A stretch of DNA of 51,778 nt, from positions 1-51,778 of IMG/VR virus record IMGVR_UViG_3300032069_000864, one strand, 5' to 3'. A model generated the notes under the pieces. The model was not told where the DNA came from. It made no database searches and saw only the letters and a program-made list of their open reading frames with translations. This document shows positions 6,699 to 16,374 of this stretch, in pieces. Origin of the DNA: a virus. The translations under genes were made by a program, and so were the position numbers. The first letter of the stretch is position 1. Each line of letters opens with the position of its first letter.

Positions 6699-8633
6699 CT
6701 ACCAGAGCTGTGCGCGATACTTTCCGACCAGTTGCCGTCCAAGCACTGCCTGCTTCGGGGTCAGCGTCTCCAGCGCGGCCAGCCGATGCCCGAGTGCCGC
6801 GTCGAACTTGTTGAACCCGGATCCGTCGCGCTCCCGGGCCCCATCGCACATGCCAGCCAGGGCCCGCAACCGCGCGTGGATATCGGCCACCTCGGCCTCG
6901 CTGAGTGAGGTGGCCTCCTCCTCGACCTGCGCCCGCGACACCTCGCCCGTGGCCGCCCGGGCCGTTGCCAGCACCCCCCATGCCGGGTCCACTGTGCGCC
7001 CCTCGATCGGCACGTCCAATGCCTGCTCGATCACCTCTTGCTTCTCGACCAGGCGGCGCGCCATGTCCGCATCCAGCGAGCCCTCCAACACCAAGTGCTG
7101 GACCAGCACGCTCTCGCTCTGCCCGATCCGGTGGCAGCGGTCCTCGGCCTGCGACATGTTGCCTGGTACCCAGTCCAACTCAGCGAAGATCACGTGGGAG
7201 CTGGCCGTCAGGGTGATGCCGACCCCGGCCGCGCCGATGCTTCCCAGGAACACCTTCGTATCCGGGTCGGCCTGGAAGCGATCTACGGCGGCCTGACGCA
7301 AGGCCATGTCGTGCACCTCGCCGGTCAGGACCGCGTAGCCGATCCCGGCCGCCTTCAAGCCGTCCCGGATCGTATGGATGACGTCGTGATGGTGGCCGAA
7401 AAGCACGACCTTCCCCGAGGCCTCCACGGCCTCCACCAGGTGCTCGACCACGTAAGGCACCTTCGCCATGGCCGTGTCGTGGCGCAGCCGACTCATCTCA
7501 GAGAAGGCCACCTGCATGCCGTCCTGCAGCGCGTGCACCGCGGCCCGATACTCCTGCTCCGAATCGGAGGCCTTGGCGAATTCGGCCGCCTGCTGGAGTT
7601 CCTCGAGCCTCGACAACCGGGAGGCCCAGGCCCGAGCCTCCGCCTCCACCGCGCCCTCCGCGCCGTTCGCCGGCAACTCGATGATCTGCCGGCGCTTGGC
7701 CGGCAACTCTGTGAGCACGTCCTTCTTGAGCCGCCGCACCATCAGCGTGGAACGCAATTTCCCTTGCAGCTCGTCCAGATGGGAGGCTCCACTCATGTCC
7801 CAACCCGACCGTGTCTGGTGACCAGCGCAGTACCGGGTCACGTATTCCAGCCAGTTGGTCCAGCCGACCGAATGGAGGATGGGCCATAGCTCGATCGGCC
7901 GATTGCAGATCGGCATTCCGGTGAGGTAAAGCTTCCGGCGCGCCGGGATGGCCTCGAGCCGTTCCCGATCGCCGCGCTTCGGCCGACCAAAGACCTGCTC
8001 GGTGCGCTGGGCCTTGGGGTTCTTGAGGTAGTGGCACTCATCTACGATCATCAGGTCCCACTGCCTCAGACGCAGGGCCTGGCGGTGCTTGCCCAGGCGA
8101 TCATAGTTGCAGATCACCACGTCCGTCTGGGGGAAACCCTCCAGGGCGATCCCGATGCTGAGAGGCCGCGTCAACCACCGCCTCGCCTCCCGCCTCCAGT
8201 TCAAGCGCAGACTGGCCGGGCAGATCACGAGCACGTTGCGGATGCTGGGATCCGCGTTGACGACCCCCAATGCTTGGATCGTCTTGCCGAGGCCCATCTT
8301 GTCCGCGATCAAGGTACAGGGGCGACTCATGGAGTACCCGATGCCTACGCGCTGGAATGGCAGATAGTGCAGCCCGGCTGGCGCCGGGATCTCCAGGTGC
8401 GCGTCGGTGGCCCTCGAGGCCTCGAGGCTCTCGGAGTCCGCCCGGACCTGCGGCTCGATCATGGCCCGGGCCGACTCGTCGCAGTACTCGGCCAGCTTCC
8501 GGGCGACCCGCCAGTCCGCGGTCTCCCACCGCTTCGCCGCGGCATTCCACCGGAACCCCATGCCTTTCGGCCGCTCCTTCTCCGTGAAGGAGCAGACCGC
8601 TATGAACTTGTCCTTCTCATATCTGACGACCAT
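6699..8633 (-). CDS. SNF2-family helicase/ATPase
   Basis: The 644-aa protein starts with a small domain (CSFTEKERPKGMGFRW...KRWET) like the DUF5710 module often found in phage and plasmid DNA proteins. A SNF2/SF2 core follows: motif I ADKMGLGKTIQALG (about residue 110), Walker B VDECHYLKNP (about 200, DECH in place of DEAH), LYLTGMP (motif III), and in the second RecA lobe FLGSIGAAGVGITLTA and QAEDRCHRIGQ (motifs V and VI). These are complete, so ATP-driven DNA translocation is expected. It is in the replication operon just upstream of the initiator; a fork-remodelling or replication role is an inference. Confidence 0.93.
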   Translation of the reverse strand: MVVRYEKDKFIAVCSFTEKERPKGMGFRWNAAAKRWETADWRVARKLAEYCDESARAMIEPQVRADSESLEASRATDAHLEIPAPAGLHYLPFQRVGIGYSMSRPCTLIADKMGLGKTIQALGVVNADPSIRNVLVICPASLRLNWRREARRWLTRPLSIGIALEGFPQTDVVICNYDRLGKHRQALRLRQWDLMIVDECHYLKNPKAQRTEQVFGRPKRGDRERLEAIPARRKLYLTGMPICNRPIELWPILHSVGWTNWLEYVTRYCAGHQTRSGWDMSGASHLDELQGKLRSTLMVRRLKKDVLTELPAKRRQIIELPANGAEGAVEAEARAWASRLSRLEELQQAAEFAKASDSEQEYRAAVHALQDGMQVAFSEMSRLRHDTAMAKVPYVVEHLVEAVEASGKVVLFGHHHDVIHTIRDGLKAAGIGYAVLTGEVHDMALRQAAVDRFQADPDTKVFLGSIGAAGVGITLTASSHVIFAELDWVPGNMSQAEDRCHRIGQSESVLVQHLVLEGSLDADMARRLVEKQEVIEQALDVPIEGRTVDPAWGVLATARAATGEVSRAQVEEEATSLSEAEVADIHARLRALAGMCDGARERDGSGFNKFDAALGHRLAALETLTPKQAVLGRQLVGKYRAQLW

Positions 8634-8711
8634 CGCCCTCGCCCTGGTGCGACTAACCTATAGCCCCTGGTCCCAAACCCCACGCCCACCGTGCTCCCGC
8701 ATCCCCCGCGT

Positions 8712-8739
8712 ACTATTCAGCGCCAGAGTGGCGGGCCAA
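8712..8739 (-). promoter_or_regulatory. Possible promoter upstream of the SNF2 gene
   Basis: On the minus strand TTGGCC (8739-8734), 16 bp and AATAGT (8717-8712) each match four of six consensus bases. This would start transcription about 70 nt before the SNF2 gene, inside the largest gap (8634-8809) of the early operon. Apart from it I see nothing coding in that 176-nt gap. Confidence 0.35.
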
Positions 8740-8809
8740 CCGGCGGGCTATACTCCCCACTGTACCAACGCCGCCGACCTCCGGCCGACCCGCCGCCTCC
8801 GCTCCGCCC

Positions 8810-9742
8810 TTAGGCGGCTTCCTTCTGCTCTTCGACCTCGGACTCGGCCTGCGTCCCTTCGGCGGCCTCGCCCGCTCCCTGCATCTCAGGCTGGTCCGCG
8901 GCCTGTTCCGGCGCCTGCTCGGCACCCTCGGCCGGGGCCTGCTTCCCTTCCTCGCCCTGCTGACAGCTCACGCGATCACCTCCTTCCGGTGGGGGATTGA
9001 ATATGTCCAACTGATCGGGCCGTGCAGAACGGCCGCTCGGGGCCGCCAGCGCGTGATAGACAATGGCCACTACCTGCTTCTTGGCGCTCGGCCGCAGGTA
9101 GCGGAACTCCGGGGTCAGATCATCGCCGGTGATTTCGAAGGTCGCGGTCAGCACGTCCCCTTCGTCCTCGCCCTTGCCGACGAGTCGTGGCTCCTTCATC
9201 AGCCCGCAGAGTCGCACGATCTCCGAACTGGTCGGTATGGGTGCGCCGGTGAACATCGCCTCCCGCGTCTCCTGGAGCATGCGCACCACGGCCTCGGCCC
9301 CACCGCTCGGACACTGCAGCAGCTCGCAACGGGTCCCGTCCTGCGAGGCATGCGGGCAACGGCCCATCTCATCCGGATTCATGTCCATCCGGAACCGTAC
9401 CAGCTCCTCGGCCCGCCGCTTCACCTGGGCGGCCAAGCCGCGCAGCACTTCCCAGGGGAACGCGCTGGTCTGGGCGATGGCCTCTTCGTCCGCCGCACCG
9501 CCGATCGAACCGTACCACTCGCCGGACGGCAGCCGCCCGAATGTGACCTGCAACTGGTCGCCCGGGCCGACCTCGGTCGCGTTCGTCTCCGGCCGCTGTC
9601 CCCGGTGGCCGTGCGCGCACTCCCCGTCCCACATCCTCGGGTCGGAGCAGTACCCGCCCCGCCGGCAGACCAGGTTGCCCTGATCGACCATCGCGTCGCA
9701 GGGCTTCTCCTCCTTCGCCTTCGTCCGCCTCGCCTTCGGCAT
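8810..9742 (-). CDS. Hypothetical protein with Cys-rich N-terminus and acidic tail
   Basis: The start ATG 9742 has a good GGAG six nt upstream. The 310-aa product has scattered cysteines in the first half (CRRGGYCSDP, CAHGHRG, CPHASQDGTRCELLQCP) that could bind metal, perhaps an iron-sulfur cluster or zinc. The last 60 residues are rich in Glu, Gln and Ala, as in proteins with disordered acidic tails such as single-strand-binding proteins. I recognise no family. It is between two small genes downstream of SbcC and the SNF2 gene, so a DNA metabolism role is plausible only. Confidence 0.65.
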   Translation of the reverse strand: MPKARRTKAKEEKPCDAMVDQGNLVCRRGGYCSDPRMWDGECAHGHRGQRPETNATEVGPGDQLQVTFGRLPSGEWYGSIGGAADEEAIAQTSAFPWEVLRGLAAQVKRRAEELVRFRMDMNPDEMGRCPHASQDGTRCELLQCPSGGAEAVVRMLQETREAMFTGAPIPTSSEIVRLCGLMKEPRLVGKGEDEGDVLTATFEITGDDLTPEFRYLRPSAKKQVVAIVYHALAAPSGRSARPDQLDIFNPPPEGGDRVSCQQGEEGKQAPAEGAEQAPEQAADQPEMQGAGEAAEGTQAESEVEEQKEAA

Positions 9743-10012
9743 TCACATCTCCTTTCCAGTCTGTTCGGCCTCCGTCAGGAGGGCCTCGAATGTCTCCTCA
9801 TCCAACTGAGTCGGCGGCAGAATGGGCTCCCGCACGACCACGACTTCCGGCAACTGCTTCAGATCTACGACCGTGCCATTGGGCAGGTCCCTGAGCTGCT
9901 CACAGAGGCCGGGATTGACCGGCACCCAGCGCGGGGTCGGCACTCGCCCGAACCACGCGTAGACGTGAACCTGGCCAGCCGAGTCCTTCCAGATCTGTCC
10001 GATATCAGGCAT
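9743..10012 (-). CDS. Hypothetical protein, 89 aa
   Basis: A short protein beginning MPDIGQIWKDSAGQVHVYAW and ending with an acidic helix (LDEETFEALLTEAEQ). Its start overlaps the preceding gene by 8 nt and its stop directly abuts the next ATG (TGAATG), so it belongs to the operon by structure. I recognise no domain. The pattern of aromatic and Gly residues at the N-terminus suggests a small beta fold. Confidence 0.6.
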   Translation of the reverse strand: MPDIGQIWKDSAGQVHVYAWFGRVPTPRWVPVNPGLCEQLRDLPNGTVVDLKQLPEVVVVREPILPPTQLDEETFEALLTEAEQTGKEM

Positions 10013-10244
10013 TGGCGAGGCCCTTTCGAATCTTGCCGACGCGACGGCAGAGGTCTTTCATCGCGTCGCCACGGCCCTTGGGTGTGTCGGGGTAGCCGTA
10101 ACTTTCGGCCAGGGTCAGGCCGTGGCCATCGGTGAGGTCCCACAAGCCGCCATCCTGGAGTGCCTTCGTCCCCGGGAAGATCGGCAACCACCGAAGATCC
10201 CACCGATTCCTCGCCGCCAGCGCCCTGAGTTCCTTCGCGGTCAT
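10005..10244 (-). CDS. Hypothetical protein, 79 aa
   Basis: I chose ATG 10244 because it overlaps the TGA of the SbcC-like gene as ATGA; a longer frame extends into that gene without support. The product begins MTAKELRALAARNRWDLRW and ends with a basic helix (MKDLCRRVGKIRKGLANA). No recognised family. Tight coupling to SbcC suggests it is made at the same time as the SbcCD complex; nothing shows that they interact. Confidence 0.6.
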   Translation of the reverse strand: MTAKELRALAARNRWDLRWLPIFPGTKALQDGGLWDLTDGHGLTLAESYGYPDTPKGRGDAMKDLCRRVGKIRKGLANA

Positions 10245-12817
10245 CGCGCGATCATCTCCACGTGGCTGCCGTCCGCGTCCTTGGTGACCTGCAGGCAACA
10301 GGCCACGCTATCCTTGAGTCGCGTCTCGTGGGTTATGAGCAGGATGGTGTCAAAGAAGGCGGTGAGACGCCCGAGGGCCGCTATCAGCTCATCCTGTCCG
10401 GGATCATCCAGGTAGGGCGGCTCATCTATTACCAGGAATCGCCAATCCGCGCCCGAACGCTGGGTGAGCAGTCGAGAGAGCCCGACCCGCAAGGCCAGGT
10501 TCACTCGCACCTTCTGCCCGCCAGAGAAGCATTCGAATGGGTGATCGCCGTAGCTATCCTGGCAGACGATCTCGAGCGTCTCCGTCACGCCAGAGTCGCC
10601 CTGATGTTGCGTCCGGAGTTCGACTGAGACCTCGCCATCCGTCAGCGTCCGTAGGATCTCGTTGGCCGCCTCCTCGAATGCCGGCAGGGCCTCGTCAATC
10701 AGGTGGGCGGGGATTCCGCTCTTGGAGAACGCGCCGTCTCGCGGATTGCCGAGCATGTTGAGGAGCATGACCCGCCGCGTCAAGGCAACGCGCTCGGCCT
10801 CCAGCTCCTTGGCCAGCTCACCCGCGGCCTTCGCGGCCTCGTATTGCGCCACAAGCTGGCCGTGTTGCTTGTGCAGGTCTTCGAGTCGCGCGTGCGCGCC
10901 CTTGCTCTCCTCGGCGAGCCCGGTTTGCTTCTTGGTGAGCGCGGTGAGTTCGGCGGCGAAGTCGCGGGCCGGGCCGACCTCTGCCTCGAGGGCCGCGGCG
11001 CGCTCGGTGACTGTGCAGACCTCGCGGCCCTTGGAGACAACCGCCTCCGTGGCCGACTCGATCTGCTTTTCGGCCTCCTCCGCCGTCGCCAACTTCCGCT
11101 GCCAGAATCCCAGCGTGGCCGCATCGGTCTTCGCTTGATGGTGCTGGGCCTCGTCGTAGTGCAGGCCGTCGCGCTGGCTCCGCACTCCCGTGGCCTTCTC
11201 AAGCAGATCAGTGCCCGGCTTCGTCTCGGAGAACCCCTTGAACTGGGCCTCATCCTTCGCCCAGGGCACGGGCTCTGGGGTCGGGATCCGTGCGGAGATC
11301 GGTTCGAGACGCGGTCCGAATTCGGCCGCGATATCGCGGGTCTCGAGGGTTGCCAACTCCGCCTCTTTGTGAGCCCAGGGGACCGGCGAGGCAGGAACCA
11401 GCGCGGCCTCGAGTTCTGGAATCCGGGCCTTGGCCGCGAGGGCCTGCGTGAGGAGGGAGCATTCGGCCGGGAAGTGGGACGCGATCAGATGCCCCTCCGG
11501 CGAGTCGTGTCCGCAGTGATGGCACTCCTTCTGGCACTCCACGGTATCCAGCAAGGCCGCCTGCTTGCGCGCCTGCGCCAGCACCTGCTGTACGAAGCCG
11601 ACCCGCGACTCCTCGGCCTCTTTGAGCCGAAGGATCTCAGAGCTCAACCGGTCCTCGGCCGCGTCCTGTTGCTGAAGGGCCTGCGTCTGCTCGGAGAGGA
11701 TCGCCTGGTATTCCTGGCGCACGGCCGAGACCCGCACTTTCTCCGCGTCCTGCGCCTGCCGCACCCTGCCTGCCAGATCGGCGACCGCGGCCTGGTGCTG
11801 GGCGATCGCCGCGTCGTATTGCGCCTTGAGGGTCGCGAGTTCCGCGGTCAGGCGCTCACGCTCGGTGCGCGCCCCTTCCATCTGCTCGGCCGACTTCCCG
11901 GCCGCCTCGGCCGCCGTGATCTGCTCTGCGATCTGCTCCCACTCGCCCGCCGTCAGTTGCAGTTGGGCGAGCCGCTCCCGTGCCGTCGCCAGTTCCGGCC
12001 TCAGCGCCTCCAGCCGCGTGCCGAGTTCCTCCAGCTCGCGCCGGCGCCCCGCGTCCTCAGCCTGCATGCGCACCAGTCCCTCGCGCTCTGTGTTCAGCGC
12101 GTCGAGGTCCTGAGCGAGCGAGCGAACGCGCATCTCGAGGCCGTCGGCCGCGATCTTGCAGGCCTCCATTTCCAGGCGGAGTCCGTCGCCCGTCGCTGCC
12201 TCATCGGTTAGGGTCGCGACCGCGCGAGCATGAGATTCCACCCAGCCCGATAGGTCCCGACTCATGGCCCTGGTGGCCTCCGCGCGCCGCTCCCACTGGC
12301 CGAGGTTCAGAATCTCACCGAACACGCCTTTGCGTTCGGCCGGCTTCGCATCGGAGAACCGGCCCAGGTCGTCCTGCACCGCGAAGGCAGTACTTCGCAG
12401 CAGGCCCGCCGTCATGCCCGTGACCCGTTCGATCTGGGCCTGCGCCGCCGCTCCAGACCACTGAATCGGCTGGCCGTCGGCGGCCACTCGGGGATTCCCG
12501 TCCGCGTCCAGAGACATGAGCACCAGAGTGCTCTTGCCCGCGCCCTTCCGACTGCGCTGCCGGCTGATCAGATACCGATCCTCGCGCACGGCGCAGGTCA
12601 ATTCTACCGAGCCGATCTGCTCGTTCCAGGAAACGATGTTCTCGAGGCCAGCGCGGGTTTCGCCGGCGAGCGCGTAGAGGATCGAGTCCACCACCAAGGT
12701 CGTCTTCCCGCTCGCGTTCAGGCCGGTCACGCACGCGAACCGTACGCCATCCAGGGACACGGAATGGATGCCGCGGAAGAGGCCGAAATTGGAGAGCTTA
12801 AGGTGGGTAGGTCTCAT
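10241..12817 (-). CDS. sbcC: SbcC/Rad50-like ATPase
   Basis: An 858-aa protein with Walker A TGLNASGKTTLV about residue 32, two long heptad-rich arms, a zinc-hook motif with CQKECHHCGH about residues 425-435 at the turn, the ABC signature ECFSGGQKVRVNLALR about residue 760, and Walker B FLVIDEPP about 796. That is the full Rad50/SbcC layout, slightly shorter than cellular SbcC (about 1000 aa). With the adjacent SbcD-like nuclease it should form a DNA-end and hairpin-processing complex. Start ATG 12817 overlaps the SbcD stop as ATGA. Several phages carry such pairs (T4 gp46/gp47, T5) for recombination or host DNA breakdown. Confidence 0.93.
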   Translation of the reverse strand: MRPTHLKLSNFGLFRGIHSVSLDGVRFACVTGLNASGKTTLVVDSILYALAGETRAGLENIVSWNEQIGSVELTCAVREDRYLISRQRSRKGAGKSTLVLMSLDADGNPRVAADGQPIQWSGAAAQAQIERVTGMTAGLLRSTAFAVQDDLGRFSDAKPAERKGVFGEILNLGQWERRAEATRAMSRDLSGWVESHARAVATLTDEAATGDGLRLEMEACKIAADGLEMRVRSLAQDLDALNTEREGLVRMQAEDAGRRRELEELGTRLEALRPELATARERLAQLQLTAGEWEQIAEQITAAEAAGKSAEQMEGARTERERLTAELATLKAQYDAAIAQHQAAVADLAGRVRQAQDAEKVRVSAVRQEYQAILSEQTQALQQQDAAEDRLSSEILRLKEAEESRVGFVQQVLAQARKQAALLDTVECQKECHHCGHDSPEGHLIASHFPAECSLLTQALAAKARIPELEAALVPASPVPWAHKEAELATLETRDIAAEFGPRLEPISARIPTPEPVPWAKDEAQFKGFSETKPGTDLLEKATGVRSQRDGLHYDEAQHHQAKTDAATLGFWQRKLATAEEAEKQIESATEAVVSKGREVCTVTERAAALEAEVGPARDFAAELTALTKKQTGLAEESKGAHARLEDLHKQHGQLVAQYEAAKAAGELAKELEAERVALTRRVMLLNMLGNPRDGAFSKSGIPAHLIDEALPAFEEAANEILRTLTDGEVSVELRTQHQGDSGVTETLEIVCQDSYGDHPFECFSGGQKVRVNLALRVGLSRLLTQRSGADWRFLVIDEPPYLDDPGQDELIAALGRLTAFFDTILLITHETRLKDSVACCLQVTKDADGSHVEMIAR

Positions 12818-14091
12818 GCCCCACCTCCCGCCATCCACTCCTCCACCCGTGTCGCCTCAACTCGCAGGTCGTCCGCCAGTTCCGAGAGGTCCGCGCGAGT
12901 GGCCAGCCATGCATCAAGGGCCTCTGTCGGGCTCGCGGAGGCGGTGATCTGCGACTCCCGGCGCTTCACCACTTCCGCCCGCTCGATCTCGACGCGGACC
13001 TCCTGTGCGCCAGCAACCTCACAGGCGGCCCGCCATTTGCGGGCCATGTCCTTCATGGCTGCCGGAATCTGCAGCCGCACGATAGCCCCGGCCAGTTCGC
13101 TCGGCATGACGTGGGGGCAACGCAACTCGCCCTGCTCATCGAAGTCCTGGGGTCCGAGGGTCTGCAGGCGGCGATAGGGCGTCTCGATCGGCTCTGCCCT
13201 GCAATTCCCGTCGTCTGGGATATGCCAGAGGAGGTAGGATTTGGCCTCGCCCTGCTCTCCGAAGGACGTCGCCTCGGGGCTGCCCGAGTAGGCGATCAGG
13301 GGCTGCTGGTGCAGCTCCTGCGGCCGGTGGTAGTGCCCCAGAAGGACGCCATCGAATCCCAGGGCGGCCAGTTCATGGACGTTCATCGTCCACTCGGACG
13401 ATAGCATGGCGAGCGAGTTCTGCGACCCGGCCTCCGCGGTATCAACCGCGAAGTGGCCCAGCAATAGGCCTGGCACTCCCGGCCTTCGCTGCGCCGCCAA
13501 CCCGCGGGCGATCTCCATCATCTTCTCGCGGATGAGCAGGTTGAGATCGTCAGGGGAGAGCTGGCGGGTGTCCGCGTCGCGGAACAACAGGGCCTTATTG
13601 GGCCAAGGGAGACACGCGAGCTGCAGGCAAGTCGTATCGCCGCGCTTTCGCTCGTTCTCAGTCGCGGCCGGCGATACCTCCAGCCCATGCATCATGGTCT
13701 CCCACACGTCCAGCAGGCAGGGCCGGTCAACGATGGTCAGGCCCTCTATGCCGCGCAGGGGTTCGAGCGCGTGCTTGTGCAGAAGGGCTCCAGGCGAAGG
13801 ATGGTTGCCCAGGATCTCCACCCAGGGTAGGTCCTGGCCCGTGGCCGCCTGTATGAGGAGGCGGGCGTAATAGAGCTCGTCCGGCGTGGGTCGCGGCAAC
13901 TGGGCGACGTGATCGCAGAGCAGATCGCCGCACGACAGTACGATCTGCGCGCCGCGTGCGATACCGTCGTTGACCGCGAAGAGGCTGCATCTGTACCGGT
14001 CCACCAGCGTGGCGCTGAGCCCGGTCTCGCGATCAATCCGATCACCGGAGGCCGCGAGATGCTGGTCCGCGAAGTGGAGAGCGGTGATCAC
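12814..14091 (-). CDS. sbcD: SbcD/Mre11-like nuclease (metallophosphoesterase)
   Basis: The 425-aa protein has the calcineurin-like phosphoesterase motifs in order: HFADQHLA near the start (usual H-S-D-x-H, here Ala in place of Ser), SCGDLL about residue 53, LGNHPS about 94 (usual GNHD, the Asp replaced by Pro), LLGHFAVD about 208 and LLGHYHRP about 253. The metal-binding His and Asp positions look intact. It should cut DNA ends and hairpins together with SbcC. The start overlaps the upstream gene by four bases. Confidence 0.9.
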   Translation of the reverse strand: MITALHFADQHLAASGDRIDRETGLSATLVDRYRCSLFAVNDGIARGAQIVLSCGDLLCDHVAQLPRPTPDELYYARLLIQAATGQDLPWVEILGNHPSPGALLHKHALEPLRGIEGLTIVDRPCLLDVWETMMHGLEVSPAATENERKRGDTTCLQLACLPWPNKALLFRDADTRQLSPDDLNLLIREKMMEIARGLAAQRRPGVPGLLLGHFAVDTAEAGSQNSLAMLSSEWTMNVHELAALGFDGVLLGHYHRPQELHQQPLIAYSGSPEATSFGEQGEAKSYLLWHIPDDGNCRAEPIETPYRRLQTLGPQDFDEQGELRCPHVMPSELAGAIVRLQIPAAMKDMARKWRAACEVAGAQEVRVEIERAEVVKRRESQITASASPTEALDAWLATRADLSELADDLRVEATRVEEWMAGGGA

Positions 14092-14561
14092 GTGGCACCC
14101 CCCGATATGGCCTTGGCGGCGACCTCGTTCAGCGCCCGCGCGAAGCCGACCGCCCGGCGCTCATTCTCGGCCGCGCGCTCGCCTCTCTCGTTGGACTGAT
14201 AGGGCACGATGTCCAGCAGGTCGCGCCGCCGAATCCATATCGTTCCCAGCCGCTGGTTCTCGACCCAGATGCCTCTGTGCTTCCGTCCGAGGTGGGCCTT
14301 GACCAGCGACACGCGTTCGCCAGGTTGCGGATTATGGGAGCAGAGCGCGATGTGCAGATCGCGCATGAGTTCGGTACCGCGCGGCGCCACCGCCAGTTCC
14401 GCCAGTCGCTCTTCGGCCTGCGCCTCGTGTTCTCTTTGGCGCTTCTTGTTCGCCTGGTCCTCAGCCCAGAGCTTGAGGGAGTACAGGTCCCAGGAATCAA
14501 GGTGCGCGGCGACTCGCTTCACCTTCGCGAGTACGGCGGGGTTGTGGTTGTCACGCTTCAT
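14088..14561 (-). CDS. Hypothetical protein, 157 aa
   Basis: I start at ATG 14561 (MKRDNHNPAVLAKVKRV), which follows a GGAGGGGG run by about six nt and touches the TGA of the previous gene. The N-terminal half is helical and charged (WAEDQANKKRQREHEAQAEE). The C-terminal half has an RERVSLVKAHLG/RRKHRGIWVENQ-like stretch with alternating polar and hydrophobic residues that looks like a small beta barrel of the KOW or SH3 kind. No family assigned. It precedes SbcD in the same operon. Confidence 0.6.
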   Translation of the reverse strand: MKRDNHNPAVLAKVKRVAAHLDSWDLYSLKLWAEDQANKKRQREHEAQAEERLAELAVAPRGTELMRDLHIALCSHNPQPGERVSLVKAHLGRKHRGIWVENQRLGTIWIRRRDLLDIVPYQSNERGERAAENERRAVGFARALNEVAAKAISGGAT

Positions 14562-15154
14562 CACGCACCCCCTCCCGCGCCCCATGCCACCCGGAACTCT
14601 CCCACCGTGAAGCGGAACACGTCACAGCGCTTGGCGCCGGGCCAGGGACAGATCACCTCCGTCTCGTCCGGCAGGTCGAGCAACTGGTAGGGATGACGAG
14701 CAATGAACCACTGCAGGACGGAGTTCGTCGGCGGCGCCTCGGCCCCCGGCCATGCCCCGTCAGCCATCTCGGGGAAGAGTTGCACCAGGCAGGGCATCAT
14801 GTCCCAACCGAGGGTGTCGGCATCCTCCCCCGGCTGAGGAAGGAGCTTGAGGCAGAAGAGGTGCTCACAGTCATGGCGCACCTTGTGGAGGCCCTTCGGC
14901 AGTGGCCGCGCTTCCCGCGGCGGCCGCTCGTACGCGAACTCCAGTGCCTCGCCTTCGGCGTGGACCGGCACTAGGTCAATTGCATCCCCGAACCCGGTCA
15001 CAATCCGGAGATGGCATTGAGGGCACTCGTACTCATCCCCGAGCCAGTACGTGCCGGGCAGACCTTCCGCGGCCGGGTCGCGCACGAGGCGGTTGTTCTT
15101 GGCGACCCGCATCTCGAGCCGGCAGGAAACGCAGATCGGAACGGGCGCGCTCAT
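14561..15154 (-). CDS. Hypothetical zinc-ribbon protein, 197 aa
   Basis: ATG 15154 overlaps the TGA of the upstream gene as ATGA and gives MSAPVPICVSCRLEM. The N-terminal 60 residues have CVSC and CPQC pairs, a probable zinc ribbon. The rest includes HDCEHLFCLKLLPQPGE and further Cys (CPWPGAKRCD), so it may bind a second metal. No family recognised. Its place between a recombination-associated gene and the SbcDC pair suggests a DNA role, by context only. Confidence 0.6.
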   Translation of the reverse strand: MSAPVPICVSCRLEMRVAKNNRLVRDPAAEGLPGTYWLGDEYECPQCHLRIVTGFGDAIDLVPVHAEGEALEFAYERPPREARPLPKGLHKVRHDCEHLFCLKLLPQPGEDADTLGWDMMPCLVQLFPEMADGAWPGAEAPPTNSVLQWFIARHPYQLLDLPDETEVICPWPGAKRCDVFRFTVGEFRVAWGAGGGA

Positions 15155-16374
15155 TCGGCACCGCCCGCGGCCGCCAGGACCCGCTCGGCCTCGTCGCACC
15201 AGGAGACCTTCGCCGATACCGAGGCATCACGCGCTAGCGTCCCGACCTTGGCCTCTAACCCGGCCGCCTGCACCCGTCGCCAGACCTCGGCGAGTCGCGC
15301 GTTGGCCTGCGCTTCGGTGAATGGGGCTGCCGGCGAGGTCGGCGCGTCGTCCCAGGGGCCGGGAGGCTCGGGCTCTTCGCCGTTGCCGTTATCGTCTTCA
15401 ACGTGCGTCTCCGCGACCGGGTCCACCGGAGGCAGTTTCTCGAAGCGCCCTTCTCGCTCGGCCTCCTCGAAGTCTGGCGCGGATATCGCGCCGGACGGGG
15501 GCGGCAACGCCGGGGACGCCTCTCGTTCCGGCCCGAACAGTTCCGAGCTGGATGAGAGTGCCTTCTGCGCCAGAGCCGCGCGGGTCGCCGGATCGCCCAT
15601 GTCTGGAACCAGGTCCACCCTCTGCACCACGAATGGCTTGGCGAACTCCTCGCGGGTGTAGACCTGCCGCACGCCGGTGGCCCGGATCGCCCGCAACACG
15701 GCCTTGGTCTCGGCGAGTGCGTGCCGGTCCGAGATCACCTGGTCGAGACGATCCTCGACATAGGCGTCGAAGTCGAAGGCATCCTTCCAGCCACTCGGCT
15801 TCTTCTTCCACTCGCCACTGTCGAACTTGGCCTTTGTCTCCGCGTGCTTGGTCTGCGCCTTCCGGGCCTCACGCTCGATCTTGCGGCGCTGGCTCTCCAG
15901 CTCCCACTCGTAGGAGGCCTCGAGGAACCGCCATCCCGTGCCGTCGCGAACCGCCACCTGCGCCCGGTAGGCCACGTCGTAGCGGACCGAATCGAAGAGC
16001 TTCCTGGCCTCGTCCCCCGGCATACCCTGCATCATGGACTTGGCCAGCCGGTGGCTCGCGGCTTCGGTCACCTGGACCCGCCAAACGATGCCCATGGCCG
16101 AGGCGATCTTCATCAGGCCGGGTTTCGCCGGCGCCACCTTGTCGGGAATCAGGGACCCATCCTGGAGCCTCGTCCAGCTCGTGCCGGGGGCCGGATAGCA
16201 GTCCCCGTGGTCCTTGTCCGGGTCGAGCTTCACGACGACCGCCGACACCCTCAACCAGGGCACGTCCGGCCCCACGACGGTGATCGGCGCCAGGCAGTTG
16301 TACCGATCGGGTGTGTAGACCGCCATGTCGGCCCGGCCTTCGCCCGGCTCGACACGTTGCAACTCGTTAGACAT
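15151..16374 (-). CDS. Phage recombination-associated protein, function not shown
   Basis: The 407-aa protein has GLMKIASAMGIVWRV about residue 85, a central YEWELESQRRKIERE charged region, and HALAETKAVLRAIRATGVRQVYTREEFAKPFVVQR about residues 235-270. This series resembles a family common in phage recombination and replication operons, next to annealing proteins or nucleases, without a proven activity that I can name. The C-terminal third is acidic and low complexity. The ATG is preceded by GAGGAGG four nt upstream. It is the first long gene of the early block. It could be a single-strand annealing or binding factor working with SbcCD. Confidence 0.55.
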   Translation of the reverse strand: MSNELQRVEPGEGRADMAVYTPDRYNCLAPITVVGPDVPWLRVSAVVVKLDPDKDHGDCYPAPGTSWTRLQDGSLIPDKVAPAKPGLMKIASAMGIVWRVQVTEAASHRLAKSMMQGMPGDEARKLFDSVRYDVAYRAQVAVRDGTGWRFLEASYEWELESQRRKIEREARKAQTKHAETKAKFDSGEWKKKPSGWKDAFDFDAYVEDRLDQVISDRHALAETKAVLRAIRATGVRQVYTREEFAKPFVVQRVDLVPDMGDPATRAALAQKALSSSSELFGPEREASPALPPPSGAISAPDFEEAEREGRFEKLPPVDPVAETHVEDDNGNGEEPEPPGPWDDAPTSPAAPFTEAQANARLAEVWRRVQAAGLEAKVGTLARDASVSAKVSWCDEAERVLAAAGGAE